Positions 1 to 6,540 of a stretch of 8,581 nucleotides of DNA are shown here, in pieces. Numbering within the stretch: the stretch's first letter is position 1; the number at the start of each line of letters is the position of its first letter. Source of the DNA: Chitinivibrionales bacterium. Its GTDB lineage: Bacteria; Fibrobacterota; Chitinivibrionia; Chitinivibrionales; JANQEN01. The position numbers and the translations under genes were made by a program. The DNA lies in contig JAUVGS010000059.1 of assembly GCA_030593665.1 (NCBI GenBank), positions 1-8,581 of the forward strand, given 5' to 3'. The notes beneath the pieces were generated by a model. The model saw only the letters and a list, made by a program, of their open reading frames with translations. It was not told the DNA's origin and searched no databases.

Positions 1-1
1 A

Positions 2-469
2 GGAGGGACAGATATAACCATTCTACTCCCTGCCACTGAAGCCAGGTTATCAGGGGAACAAAATAAACCTTTTCCTTTTTCAAAGAGCACCGGTAGAATT
101 CTCGTTATGGATGACGATGAAATGATTCTTGCGGTTGCAGGTGAACAACTCAAGAGGCTGGGTTATAGTTTCGAGCGTGCGGGAAATGGTGAGGAGGCTA
201 CAACCTTGTACAGAATGTCAATCGATGAAAAAAGGAAATTTGATGCTGTTATTTTGGATTTGACGGTTCTTGGCGGTATGGGAGGGGAGGAGACAATTAA
301 AAAACTTCTTGAAATTGACCCTGAGGTAAAAGGTATTGTCTCAAGTGGATATTCAGATGACCCTGTTCTTGTTGAGCCTGGAAAATATGGTTTTTTAGGC
401 AAAATAGCAAAACCTTACCTGAAAAACGAACTGGCATGTGTGCTGAATGAAGTTATCGGGGGAACGTAG
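2..469 (+). CDS. Hybrid sensor histidine kinase, C-terminal fragment with receiver domain (5' end outside window)
   Basis: The reading frame is open from the first bases of the window, so this is the last 155 residues of a longer protein, not a 120-residue protein starting at the ATG at 107. The first residues, GGTDITILLPA, match the closing strand of a histidine-kinase ATPase domain (typically G-T-x-F-x-x-x-L-P). A linker of about 20 residues follows, then a receiver domain. Counting from the methionine at 107, visible receiver residues are the acidic cluster D2-D4, phospho-acceptor D51 in VILDL, the VSSGY strand with S79/S80, and K102 in AKPY. This is the arrangement of hybrid kinases whose receiver takes phosphate from the kinase core. 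The usual proline after the acceptor (T-x-P-GGMGG) is leucine here (TVLGGMGG). Any sensor or PAS region lies upstream of the window. The signal sensed and the output partner cannot be read from this fragment. Confidence 0.9.
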   Translation, partial: GGTDITILLPATEARLSGEQNKPFPFSKSTGRILVMDDDEMILAVAGEQLKRLGYSFERAGNGEEATTLYRMSIDEKRKFDAVILDLTVLGGMGGEETIKKLLEIDPEVKGIVSSGYSDDPVLVEPGKYGFLGKIAKPYLKNELACVLNEVIGGT

Positions 470-537
470 CCGAAACGAAACATACCCCCGGCCCTCCGAC
501 GTCTCTGCTCTGAGCTTACAAGGCACCTCAAACCGTT

Positions 538-1356
538 TCACTTTTCCGCATAAAAAATACCGTATTGCCACAATCCCTTTTTCATTGCTTTATACTGATT
601 GTGCGGAGCGTCGGTAGGGTAGGATTTCAAGGGTATTATTTTGTCAATCAGGTGAAATATAAAAAAGACAAATGAGGTGTAGTACATGATCTGCGAAGTG
701 CGGAATACATTGCTGGATACATCACGGTACACTGGATTGTGAAAATCGGTTTCAACGGCATATTGCGTGAATTTCTCCGGGGTCTCCAGATAGTTAACGA
801 TCCATCCGTCAAGCCATCTATCCATTAATTTTTTTTCTTTCCCGAAATAGTTCTCTTTACTGGCAAAACCGTCGGCAATAATAAACCGACCGCCGTCCTT
901 CAGCACGCGGTACGATTCCTGTATGAATTTTTCCTTACTCTCAGCATAACAGATACTCTCCAGGCCCCATACAACATTAAAATGTTTATCTTTAAACGCA
1001 GTTTTCTGGTAATCCATCTCATAGAATTCGGTTAAATGAGCAACACCTTCTTTTTTAGCATTCTTATAGGCCTGTTTAACCTGCCGGGGGCATATTGTAA
1101 TACCGATAACATGACAGCCGAATGTCTTTGCCAGGTAGATACTAGCGCCGCCAACGCCGCAGCCGGCATCAAGAATATGATCTTTTTCAGTAATATGCGC
1201 TGTTTCCGCGAGGACTTCATTAAACCGCTGGGTAGCCTGCCGCAGGTGTTTGGTGCTCTCATCCCAGTAGCCATAATGCATATTCCGTCCCCAGAGACGG
1301 TATCCCAGCTCATTCTTGGCATAATAATCGATTATATCTTCTTTGGTCCACTGCAT
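538..1356 (-). CDS. SAM-dependent class I methyltransferase, tocopherol/sterol-C-methyltransferase-like
   Basis: A 272-residue class I methyltransferase that transfers a methyl group from S-adenosylmethionine. Motif I is ILDAGCGVGG (residues 61-70). It is followed by an acidic/hydrophobic strand (CHVIGIT) with a helix, the strand FNVVWGLESICYAES (about 126-140) and RVLKDGGRFIIADGF (about 150-164). The N-terminal MHYGYWDE (about 26-33) and the ESxRVLKxGG motif resemble the methyltransferase-11 group that includes gamma-tocopherol, sterol C24 and related lipid or quinone methyltransferases. A hydrophobic patch near residues 220-240 (YYTSFVFFIFHLID) could contact membrane or a lipid substrate. 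I place the start at the ATG at 1356 because an AGAGG Shine-Dalgarno lies 9 nt upstream. The upstream TTG at 1362 would leave only 3 nt. It stands alone, convergent with the kinase and divergent from the secreted-protein gene. The substrate is not determinable from the sequence. Confidence 0.85.
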   Translation of the reverse strand: MQWTKEDIIDYYAKNELGYRLWGRNMHYGYWDESTKHLRQATQRFNEVLAETAHITEKDHILDAGCGVGGASIYLAKTFGCHVIGITICPRQVKQAYKNAKKEGVAHLTEFYEMDYQKTAFKDKHFNVVWGLESICYAESKEKFIQESYRVLKDGGRFIIADGFASKENYFGKEKKLMDRWLDGWIVNYLETPEKFTQYAVETDFHNPVYRDVSSNVFRTSQIMYYTSFVFFIFHLIDKIIPLKSYPTDAPHNQYKAMKKGLWQYGIFYAEK

Positions 1357-1363
1357 TGGCAAG

Positions 1364-1370
1364 ATCCTCT
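1364..1370 (-). promoter_or_regulatory. Ribosome binding site that decides the methyltransferase start
   Basis: On the minus strand AGAGGAT lies 9 nt before the ATG at 1356 (counted from AGAGG) but only 3 nt before the TTG at 1362. The ATG is therefore preferred, shortening the protein by two residues relative to the longest reading. Confidence 0.6.
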
Positions 1371-1447
1371 TGGAATAATAGTAAACGTCATAAAATACGT
1401 TAATTCGACCAATAATAAAAGTGAACTTATCTTTTTCCGGTATAACA

Positions 1448-1484
1448 GTCCCGGAAATGGGACAGTCTGTCCCAAAACTGGGAC
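1448..1484. promoter_or_regulatory. Tandem GTCCC-N6-GGGAC palindromes, candidate enhancer-binding-protein site
   Basis: Two copies of GTCCC-N6-GGGAC lie at 1448-1463 (spacer GGAAAT) and 1469-1484 (spacer AAAACT). The two units repeat every 21 bp, two turns of B-DNA, so two dimers would bind the same face. The inner arms also form a perfect 7+1+7 palindrome, GGGACAG-T-CTGTCCC (1459-1473). The block sits 52-88 bp upstream of the -24 element of a sigma-54-type promoter, a usual position for NtrC-family activator sites. Binding by such a protein is inference. A REP-type or other hairpin repeat is the main alternative, because other GTCCC-rich repeats occur in this window. Confidence 0.6.
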
Positions 1485-1535
1485 GCTTTTCTGGTATTTT
1501 TCTTTTATTTCATCCGGATTTAACGATTTTATTTA

Positions 1536-1550
1536 TGGCGTGGAATTTGC
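1536..1550 (+). promoter_or_regulatory. Sigma-54 (RpoN) -24/-12 promoter
   Basis: TGGCGTG-GAAT-TTGC matches the sigma-54 consensus TGGCACG-N4-TTGC at all bases except A-to-G and C-to-T at positions 5-6. The near-invariant GG (1537-1538) and GC (1549-1550) have the correct spacing. The expected transcription start is about 12 bp past the GC, near 1562, giving a leader of about 50 nt before the ATG at 1615. It points only toward the secreted beta-propeller gene. Confidence 0.7.
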
Positions 1551-1614
1551 GGGTATATTATAAAATAAATCAGATTTTTATCTTACCAGCAGGTAATTAA
1601 CCACTAGGAGGCTC

Positions 1615-2651
1615 ATGACACACAGGAATTTAGTCCTTCTTTCACTATCTCTGACCATCATTTCCTTTAATAGTTACTCTTACTTCGACACCCTGGAAAT
1701 GGTAACATCTTATTACTCACCGCTCCCGAATCCTCGTGCATTCGAATTTGACGGGACACATTTCTGGCTTGCCAACCTGGAGCGGCCTGTTCTCTACAAG
1801 CTTGATGTAAATACAAATAAAATCGATTCCCTGGCAATGCCTTTTAACAGGATAGCCGGTATTACCTTTCACAATGGTGAAATGTGGGTGGTTCGGGATA
1901 CCGTTATCGGGAAATCCCCGGTTATTTCCACGAATGGTGACACCTTATATTAGGAATATTTATTGTGTATACCGTATTTCACCGGACAACGGCTCCATAC
2001 TTGACTCAATACGCTTTGGTGATAGTTACGGAGGTACTTATGATTTTCTCTGGGGTATCGCCTACCATAAAAGCAATATCTATGTGTCGTTCGACGGCGG
2101 ATGGGGGGCGTGCACGTACAAATTGTACCCGATGAATAAGGACAGCCTTGACAAATTGACAGGAGCCCACCCCTCCGGCATGACCGTCATCGGTGATGAA
2201 CGATGGGGGGGTAGGCGTAGGGATGGTGTTTAATGGAAATTTGCTTGCTACTCTGGGTGAAAATGGATCGGAGACCTTTGTATATAAACTCCTGTTTGAT
2301 GTTGCGGATATTACCTTTGATGGAGAGCATATCTGGTTGTGCGATAATAAGAAATCGAGTTTGTGTAAGATGGAAAAAATAACCGCCTCTGTTATGTTTC
2401 AGCCGATATTTATGATTGAAGATTTATCAGTATATAGACATAACGACAGGGTAATTATTATCCACCCATTACTTGACGCCTCTTTTAATTTGTCTGTGTA
2501 TACTATGCAGGGGAAAAAGCTGAATAGTTTTGCTTATAAGAATGGAACATATCTGATATGGCCTACTGGGGCCGTTTCAAACGGGATATATCTTTTAAAT
2601 ATCTCAAACGGTACTGAACAGTACAGGCAACGGGTGTTTATTAATAAATAA
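1615..2651 (+). pseudogene. Secreted beta-propeller protein with T9SS-type C-terminal sorting domain, disrupted by two +1 frameshifts
   Basis: Three consecutive frames (1615-1953, then about 1954-2210, then to 2651) join into one protein of about 344 residues if two single bases are removed: one near 1951 (in TATATTAGG) and one in the G7 run at 2205-2211. The joined product starts with a hydrophobic signal peptide (NLVLLSLSLTIISFNSYSY). It then has about four beta-propeller-like repeats with the theme FDGxHxWLAN...LYKLD: near EFDGTHFWLANL, GITFHNGEMWVV, GIAYHKSNIYVSF and ITFDGEHIWLCD. It ends in about 75 residues resembling a T9SS sorting domain (LSVYTMQGKKL, then GIYLLNISNG, then QRVFINK), which targets proteins to the outer surface in FCB-group bacteria. 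AGGAGG at 1606-1611 lies only 3 nt from the ATG; the signal peptide supports this start. Both ends remain intact, so the breaks are either recent or sequence errors. The ligand is unknown. Confidence 0.75.
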
Positions 2652-2995
2652 ACTCGAAATCCTCTATTGGACTCGGTATAGTATTCTGTTATCCCGTAGG
2701 GATAAAATATTTATAGAAAATATAAACCAACCTCTACCACCAAGTCCCGTTAGGGATGAAATAAGAAGCAGATTACCGTTTATCATTTTTTTGAGAAAAT
2801 AAAGAAAACATGTTGAAATTGCCACATGATAATTATATACTAGTGTTACCAAGATGCACGATAAATAACATACAATTGTTATATAGGAAAAAGTATATAT
2901 TTATTTGAATGAATACAGCCACCTCTATCAATCGTGTATCTGGATGATATAAAACAGATTACAACTGTCACTTTAAGTAGATTGTATAGTTAAAA
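2652..2995. other. Intergenic spacer with REP-like hairpins, no gene supported
   Basis: A 344-bp AT-rich spacer between the secreted-protein gene and cheD. Its left part carries two short CCC/GGG hairpins (2691-2757). The right part (about 2850-2995) must contain the cheD promoter, but only loose AT-rich matches such as TTGTTA near 2877 and TATATT near 2897 are seen, with poor spacing. A minus-strand open frame of 62 codons crosses the hairpins and has no coding features. Confidence 0.55.
2691..2757. repeat. Pair of REP-like short inverted repeats
   Basis: ATCCC-GTA-GGGAT (2691-2703) and GTCCC-GTTA-GGGAT (2744-2757, outer pair G-T wobble) are near-identical hairpins about 53 bp apart, each followed by an A-rich tail (AAAATA, GAAATAA). 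The TCCCGT(T)AGGGA motif with a GAAAT/AAAAT tail resembles repetitive extragenic elements I recall from Bacteroidota and related genomes. The recall is not verified here. Confidence 0.45.
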
Positions 2996-3481
2996 ATGAT
3001 ATCTGAATCAATAACTGTGGGCATATCGGAATTCAAAGTTTCAAAAAATCCGGATGCTAGTTTAAAAACTTTCTCACTTGGTTCCTGTCTCGGTGTATCA
3101 ATTTTTGACCCGACAACCGGAGTCGGAGGAATGATACACTGTATGCTTCCGCTTTCAAAAACAGATGAAAAGAAAGCACATTTGAAACCAGCGATGTTTG
3201 TTGATTCAGGCGTTCCATTGTTATTTAAAAGTGCCTATGATCTTGGTGCGAACAGGGAAAAACTCATTATAAAGGCCGCCGGCTGTGGTGACCTCATTGA
3301 CAAAAACAATCTATTTCAAATCGGTCAACGTAATTATACGATGTTTAAAAAGCTGCTTTGGAAAAACAAATTGTTCCTGACGGCAGAGTCGACCGGCGGC
3401 TCCATACCACGAACCATGATCCTTGATTTAGACTCGGGACGGACATTTATCAAGTCACGTGGAAAGGAGATAGAGCTGTGA
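2996..3481 (+). CDS. cheD: Chemoreceptor glutamine deamidase CheD
   Basis: A 161-residue CheD, which deamidates glutamines on chemoreceptor cytoplasmic domains and, in CheC-containing systems, takes part in adaptation by binding CheC. The catalytic triad is visible with the spacing of the Thermotoga enzyme: T25, C31 in LGSCLG, and H48 in GMIHCMLP (C-H distance 17, T-C distance 6). The KAAGCGDLI segment (about 92-100) and the C-terminal GRTFIKSRG stretch also fit the family, as does the length. No good Shine-Dalgarno precedes the ATG at 2996 (upstream bases are AT-rich), yet the N-terminus fits the family. It overlaps the next gene (HDOD) in a GTGA junction, so the two are surely co-transcribed. 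No cheC, cheA or receptor gene lies within the window. Confidence 0.93.
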   Translation: MISESITVGISEFKVSKNPDASLKTFSLGSCLGVSIFDPTTGVGGMIHCMLPLSKTDEKKAHLKPAMFVDSGVPLLFKSAYDLGANREKLIIKAAGCGDLIDKNNLFQIGQRNYTMFKKLLWKNKLFLTAESTGGSIPRTMILDLDSGRTFIKSRGKEIEL

Positions 3482-4320
3482 GCCTTCGAACAAAAATTCT
3501 TATTAATGCAAAAGCAATGCCTGCAATGTCATCAACGATTGTGAAACTCGGTAAACTGGTAAATAATCCTGAGACACCAATGGACGATATAGTCCGTGCT
3601 CTTCAACTCGATCCTGGTATAACCGCGAATGTACTGAAACTGGCCAATTCAGCCGCACTTGGCCTCCCGCGACAGGTAAGCTCTATCAGTGAAGCCATTG
3701 TTCGGATTGGTACGAAACAACTCTATCACATTGCCCTCTCCTCATCATTAAAACCAATGGTTGACAAAACGCTTGGCGGGTATGATCTGGAAGAAGGGTT
3801 TTTCTGGCGTCATAGCATAGCAGTGGCTACTGCTTCAGAAACAATTGCACAGTTGCTGCGGAAAAAACCCGGTGATGCTTTTACCGCAGGCATTTTACAC
3901 GATGTCGGCAAACAAGTCATATCCGACTTTATTCAGCGTACTAATGAGTCATTCGATGAAATCCAGGGCGCCAATAGGACTTTTGATGCTATAGAACGTG
4001 ATATACTGGGCATAGATCATGCCGACCTCGGTGCAAGCCTTCTTGAAAAATGGGATTTTCCATCTCCGCTTGTAAACGCTACGCGATACCATCACCGGCC
4101 GGACGAGGCCACAGAAGACCAGACGCTTGTCGATATAGTTCATGTCGCCGATGCGATAAGTTCCAGTGGAGGACTCGGTATCGGCAGCGACAGCCTGCAA
4201 TATGAACTGTATCCGGCTGCAATAGAACGTCTGGGGCTCATTGATGAACAGATGGATAAAGTGTTATGTACCACCGTTGAAAAAACTCAGGAATTTGAAG
4301 AATTGATGAAGTCCCTATAA
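3478..4320 (+). CDS. HDOD-domain signalling protein
   Basis: A 280-residue protein made almost wholly of one HDOD domain, a relative of the HD phosphohydrolase fold used in bacterial signalling, often near chemotaxis or c-di-GMP genes. N-terminal hallmarks are LPAMSS-like AMPAMSSTIVKL (13-24), LQLDPGITANVLKLANSA (42-59) and the VSSISEAIVRIG helix (67-78). HD-type residues are retained: H112, H141-D142 in GILHDVGK, H181 in GIDHADLG, H205-H206 in YHHRP and D225 in HVADAIS. Many HDOD proteins lose part of this set, so metal binding is possible here, although no GYP motif marks a c-di-GMP phosphodiesterase. It starts at a GTG overlapping the cheD stop, with AAGGAG 8 nt upstream inside cheD. Coupling to cheD suggests a role in chemotaxis or motility signalling. 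Confidence 0.9.
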   Translation: MSLRTKILINAKAMPAMSSTIVKLGKLVNNPETPMDDIVRALQLDPGITANVLKLANSAALGLPRQVSSISEAIVRIGTKQLYHIALSSSLKPMVDKTLGGYDLEEGFFWRHSIAVATASETIAQLLRKKPGDAFTAGILHDVGKQVISDFIQRTNESFDEIQGANRTFDAIERDILGIDHADLGASLLEKWDFPSPLVNATRYHHRPDEATEDQTLVDIVHVADAISSSGGLGIGSDSLQYELYPAAIERLGLIDEQMDKVLCTTVEKTQEFEELMKSL

Positions 4321-4372
4321 ACAGATACTCTTCATATCGTTTTAGCCATCTACCTACAATAATATCAGAGTG

Positions 4373-5293
4373 TTAGATTATAATATTATATAAAAATAGA
4401 GAGAAGAACATTCCAATAACAGGTGTTAGAATCCACGCTATAAATATTTTTGTAAGTTTAATAAAATTAATTGTTTGAATGCCTTTAATAAATCCTATTG
4501 CAAGAATCGATCCCACAATTGCCTGGGATGTAGATACCGGTACTCCAATAATCGCGTAAATATGAACAGTGACAGAATGTGCTATAACTGCAATAAAAGC
4601 TGAAAAGGCATCCAGCTTAACTATTGATTTGCCAACAGTATACATAACGTTCCTGCTGTAGGTAAGGGCACCGACAGCTATACTCAGGCCGCCAAAAAGA
4701 ACTGCCTGAATAGGGGAAAGAAGGTTACCTGCATACACACCGGTAACATTGGCAACATTGTTTGCACCGAGCGCATAAGCGCCGTAGCATCCGGCAAAAA
4801 GAAGCCCGGTACGGAGAGCCATATCACAGGCAAAGATATTAAGTCGGAGTTTACGGAAAACAAAAAGGAACAGGTAGTAGAGGATGATGGCAAAGAGAAA
4901 ACCGCCGACAGGCGTACCGATCCAGCAAATAGCAATTTTTGTCAGCCCTGCGGTATTTACACTTTTCTGCACAATGCCAATTCCCAGTATAGCGCCAACA
5001 ACAGCCTGTGAAGTACTTATCGGCAGTTTGAGTATTGTCATAAGGGTAACGGTCACAGCCGCTGCAAGGGAGGCGATAAAAGCGGTATGTAATGTCTGTG
5101 AGGTTAAGCCGCTGAGGGTTTTAAGGCCTTCATGCCCCTGAAGTAACGCGCCGATAATAACAAAAACCGCAGTTAGAATTGCGGCTGTGGAGAATTTAAT
5201 CATACGGGCGCTCACAGCAGTGCCGAACTCATTGGCAGAGTCGTTAGCCCCCAGTGCCCATCCGAGGAAAAAACCGCTGAACAGCCGGAACAT
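4373..5293 (-). CDS. pitA: PiT-family inorganic phosphate permease
   Basis: A 306-residue integral membrane transporter of the PiT family, which moves phosphate (often as a metal-phosphate complex) with protons or sodium across the inner membrane. The family's internal duplication is clear. The signatures GANDSAN (15-21) and GANNVAN (176-182) are each followed by matching PISTSQAVVG (91-100) and PVSTSQAIVG (252-261) and by WIGTPVGG (124-131) and WILTPVIG (287-294). Roughly ten hydrophobic segments are visible and there is no large cytoplasmic loop, so this is the compact bacterial form, shorter than E. coli PitA (about 500). It is the second gene of the pair: its ATG shares one base with the stop of the upstream DUF47 gene (TAATG), and the AGGGTGG just before it can serve as ribosome binding site. 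The gene symbol is by family; the coupling ion is unknown. Confidence 0.92.
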   Translation of the reverse strand: MFRLFSGFFLGWALGANDSANEFGTAVSARMIKFSTAAILTAVFVIIGALLQGHEGLKTLSGLTSQTLHTAFIASLAAAVTVTLMTILKLPISTSQAVVGAILGIGIVQKSVNTAGLTKIAICWIGTPVGGFLFAIILYYLFLFVFRKLRLNIFACDMALRTGLLFAGCYGAYALGANNVANVTGVYAGNLLSPIQAVLFGGLSIAVGALTYSRNVMYTVGKSIVKLDAFSAFIAVIAHSVTVHIYAIIGVPVSTSQAIVGSILAIGFIKGIQTINFIKLTKIFIAWILTPVIGMFFSLFLYNIII

Positions 5294-5937
5294 TATACCA
5301 CCCTTTTCATATTAATCAGGGTAATATGGTCGGCAGCATCCTCGCAGTGATCCGTTAACTTTGTTATTATATTGATCAGGTCGGTAAAAATAATCTTGTC
5401 GAATTTGTCTATATCACGGGCAAAAATAGTCTTAATAATTCTTGCCTGTATATCATCACAAAGAGCTTCATAGTCATTAATCGTACGAACAAAATTCATG
5501 ACATTCTGTCGCTTCCCGAGTAAATCTTCAATTGCCAGGCGGACCTGGTCATAACAAAGGAGCGATGTTTTCACCATCTCACGGATATCATCCTTTATAA
5601 AATCGGGAATATGTATATTTCGCGTATTCAGATATCTGAGAATATGATTCGTGCAATCAATGATATCATCGTATCGTTCAAGGAGCCGCATGAGGTCTTC
5701 ACGTGATTCAGGGAGCAATGATTTCTTATACAACAACTTCTCGATGCTATGTAGTATTGCATCTGCCTTTCCTTCAATTTCCCTGATATTAGAGATGTGA
5801 TTCTCAAATTCAGTATCATTGCCATGATCAAGAAAGTAATTCATCACCTGATTAAAGAGTTTCATACCATAATTACAAATTTCAAAATAGGCTTGAATCT
5901 TTTCAAGGAGTATTGTGTTTCTTTTCAGGAAAAACAC
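5293..5937 (-). CDS. DUF47 / PhoU-like phosphate transport regulator
   Basis: A 214-residue, almost all-helical cytoplasmic protein of the DUF47 (TIGR00153, PhoU-like) family, of normal length. These proteins are nearly always encoded next to PiT permeases and are thought to control them. Acidic metal-binding clusters characteristic of PhoU folds are visible: REIEGKAD (52-59), ERYDDIID (87-94), EALCDD (157-162) and TDHCEDAADHI (195-205), forming E/D-x-x-x-D repeats. The start is a GTG at 5937, supported by AAAGGA 7 nt upstream on the minus strand. The permease starts at the last base of this gene, so translation is coupled. No recognisable Pho box was seen upstream. The exact regulatory mechanism of the family is not settled. 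Confidence 0.9.
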   Translation of the reverse strand: MFFLKRNTILLEKIQAYFEICNYGMKLFNQVMNYFLDHGNDTEFENHISNIREIEGKADAILHSIEKLLYKKSLLPESREDLMRLLERYDDIIDCTNHILRYLNTRNIHIPDFIKDDIREMVKTSLLCYDQVRLAIEDLLGKRQNVMNFVRTINDYEALCDDIQARIIKTIFARDIDKFDKIIFTDLINIITKLTDHCEDAADHITLINMKRVV

Positions 5938-5944
5938 TCGTGTA

Positions 5945-5950
5945 TCCTTT
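5945..5950 (-). promoter_or_regulatory. Ribosome binding site supporting the GTG start of the DUF47 gene
   Basis: AAAGGA on the minus strand, 7 nt before the GTG at 5937. No in-frame ATG start exists nearby, so this site fixes the non-ATG start. Confidence 0.55.
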
Positions 5951-5974
5951 CGTGATAAGGTAAATACTCTGTGC

Positions 5975-6002
5975 GGCCTAATACTATTTTTCCTATTAGA
6001 CC
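5975..6002 (-). promoter_or_regulatory. Inverted repeat upstream of the phosphate-uptake pair
   Basis: GGTCTAATA and TATTAGGCC on the minus strand form a 9-bp stem (one U-G wobble) around a 10-nt A-rich loop, about 38 nt before the DUF47 GTG start. The fully complementary core is CTAATA/TATTAG. It could be an operator or a leader hairpin controlling the phosphate-uptake pair. There is no T-run after it on either strand to suggest a terminator. Function is inference. Confidence 0.35.
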
Positions 6003-6183
6003 GGTCGCCATATACCCGATAAATATAATTATATGATGATTACTAAAATATTTGAAGTTGAAATCTTTATAACTTTCTAAAATACCAATGTAACAATAAA
6101 ATATTTTTATTTATAACGCACAAATGAATTGGTGAAACCGAGTTGAATAATATCTTTGTGAATCTCAGTTTCAGGAGGAGAGC

Positions 6184-6489
6184 ATGTTAATCGTACACGT
6201 GTTTGTTCATGTCAAAGAAGAGCAGGTTGGCGCATTTAAAGAAGCTACTGTTGAAAATGCCGAAAACAGTGTTAATGAGCCGGGCATCGCCCGCTTTGAT
6301 ATACTGCAGCAGCAGAATGACCCCACCAGTTTCGTGCTCGTTGAAGTCTATCATACATCGGAAGATCCTGCAAAACATAAGAAAACAGCGCACTACCGGA
6401 AATGGCGCGATACTGTGACAGATATGATGGCTGAACCACGCAGCAGCATTAAGTATTCAAATATTTTCCCTGATGAAAAAGGATGGTAA
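6184..6489 (+). CDS. Antibiotic biosynthesis monooxygenase (ABM) fold protein, LsrG/YgiN-like
   Basis: A 101-residue single-domain dimeric alpha-beta barrel (ABM) protein. The N-terminal strand [11 protein letters not shown] (2-12), [13 protein letters not shown] (32-44), FVLVEVY (50-56), [11 protein letters not shown] with H65 and H70 (64-74), and MMAEPRS near the end follow the LsrG/YgiN pattern closely. LsrG isomerises the phosphorylated AI-2 product; YgiN-type members oxidise quinols without cofactors. Sequence alone does not separate these, although the HKxTxHYxxW segment and MMxxPR tail are reminiscent of LsrG. AGGAGG at 6173-6178 lies 5 nt from the ATG. The gene precedes the iron alcohol dehydrogenase by 51 bp with no terminator, so they probably form an operon acting on related carbonyl, quinol or sugar-derived compounds. 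No lsrK, lsrF or lsr transporter genes are seen, so an AI-2 role is only a possibility. Confidence 0.8.
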   Translation: MLIVHVFVHVKEEQVGAFKEATVENAENSVNEPGIARFDILQQQNDPTSFVLVEVYHTSEDPAKHKKTAHYRKWRDTVTDMMAEPRSSIKYSNIFPDEKGW

Positions 6490-6540
6490 TTACCTCTATT
6501 CAAGTGAAACATATTACTTTCAAAAAGGACCTATTGTTTT

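Larger units (their letters stand above)
1357..1614. other. Divergent intergenic control region
   Basis: This 258-bp spacer separates the divergently transcribed methyltransferase (-) and secreted beta-propeller gene (+). It contains the GTCCC/GGGAC tandem palindromes (1448-1484) and a sigma-54-type promoter reading rightward (1536-1550). No convincing sigma-70 or sigma-54 promoter was seen for the leftward methyltransferase. An open reading frame covering part of this region on the plus strand is mostly antisense to the methyltransferase and has no coding character. Confidence 0.6.

Noticed and set aside
470..537. Terminator between the kinase and methyltransferase
   Set aside because: No stem of useful length followed by a T-run on either strand.
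1036..1563. Plus-strand open frame of 175 codons
   Set aside because: Most of it is antisense to the methyltransferase, whose motifs are clear; no family resemblance and no ribosome site.
1946..2211. Programmed ribosomal frameshifting in the secreted-protein gene
   Set aside because: Two separate shifts would be needed, the first has no slippery sequence, and no stimulatory structure or internal Shine-Dalgarno is evident; mutation or sequencing error is simpler.
2664..2852. Minus-strand frame of 62 codons
   Set aside because: It spans the REP-like hairpins and AT-rich spacer, with no coding signature.
2865..2885. ATAAC/GTTAT palindrome upstream of cheD as an operator
   Set aside because: Short, AT-rich and expected by chance in this spacer.
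4321..4372. Bidirectional terminator between the HDOD gene and the phosphate permease
   Set aside because: Only a weak ACTCT/AGAGT pairing with a long loop and no adjacent T-run was found.
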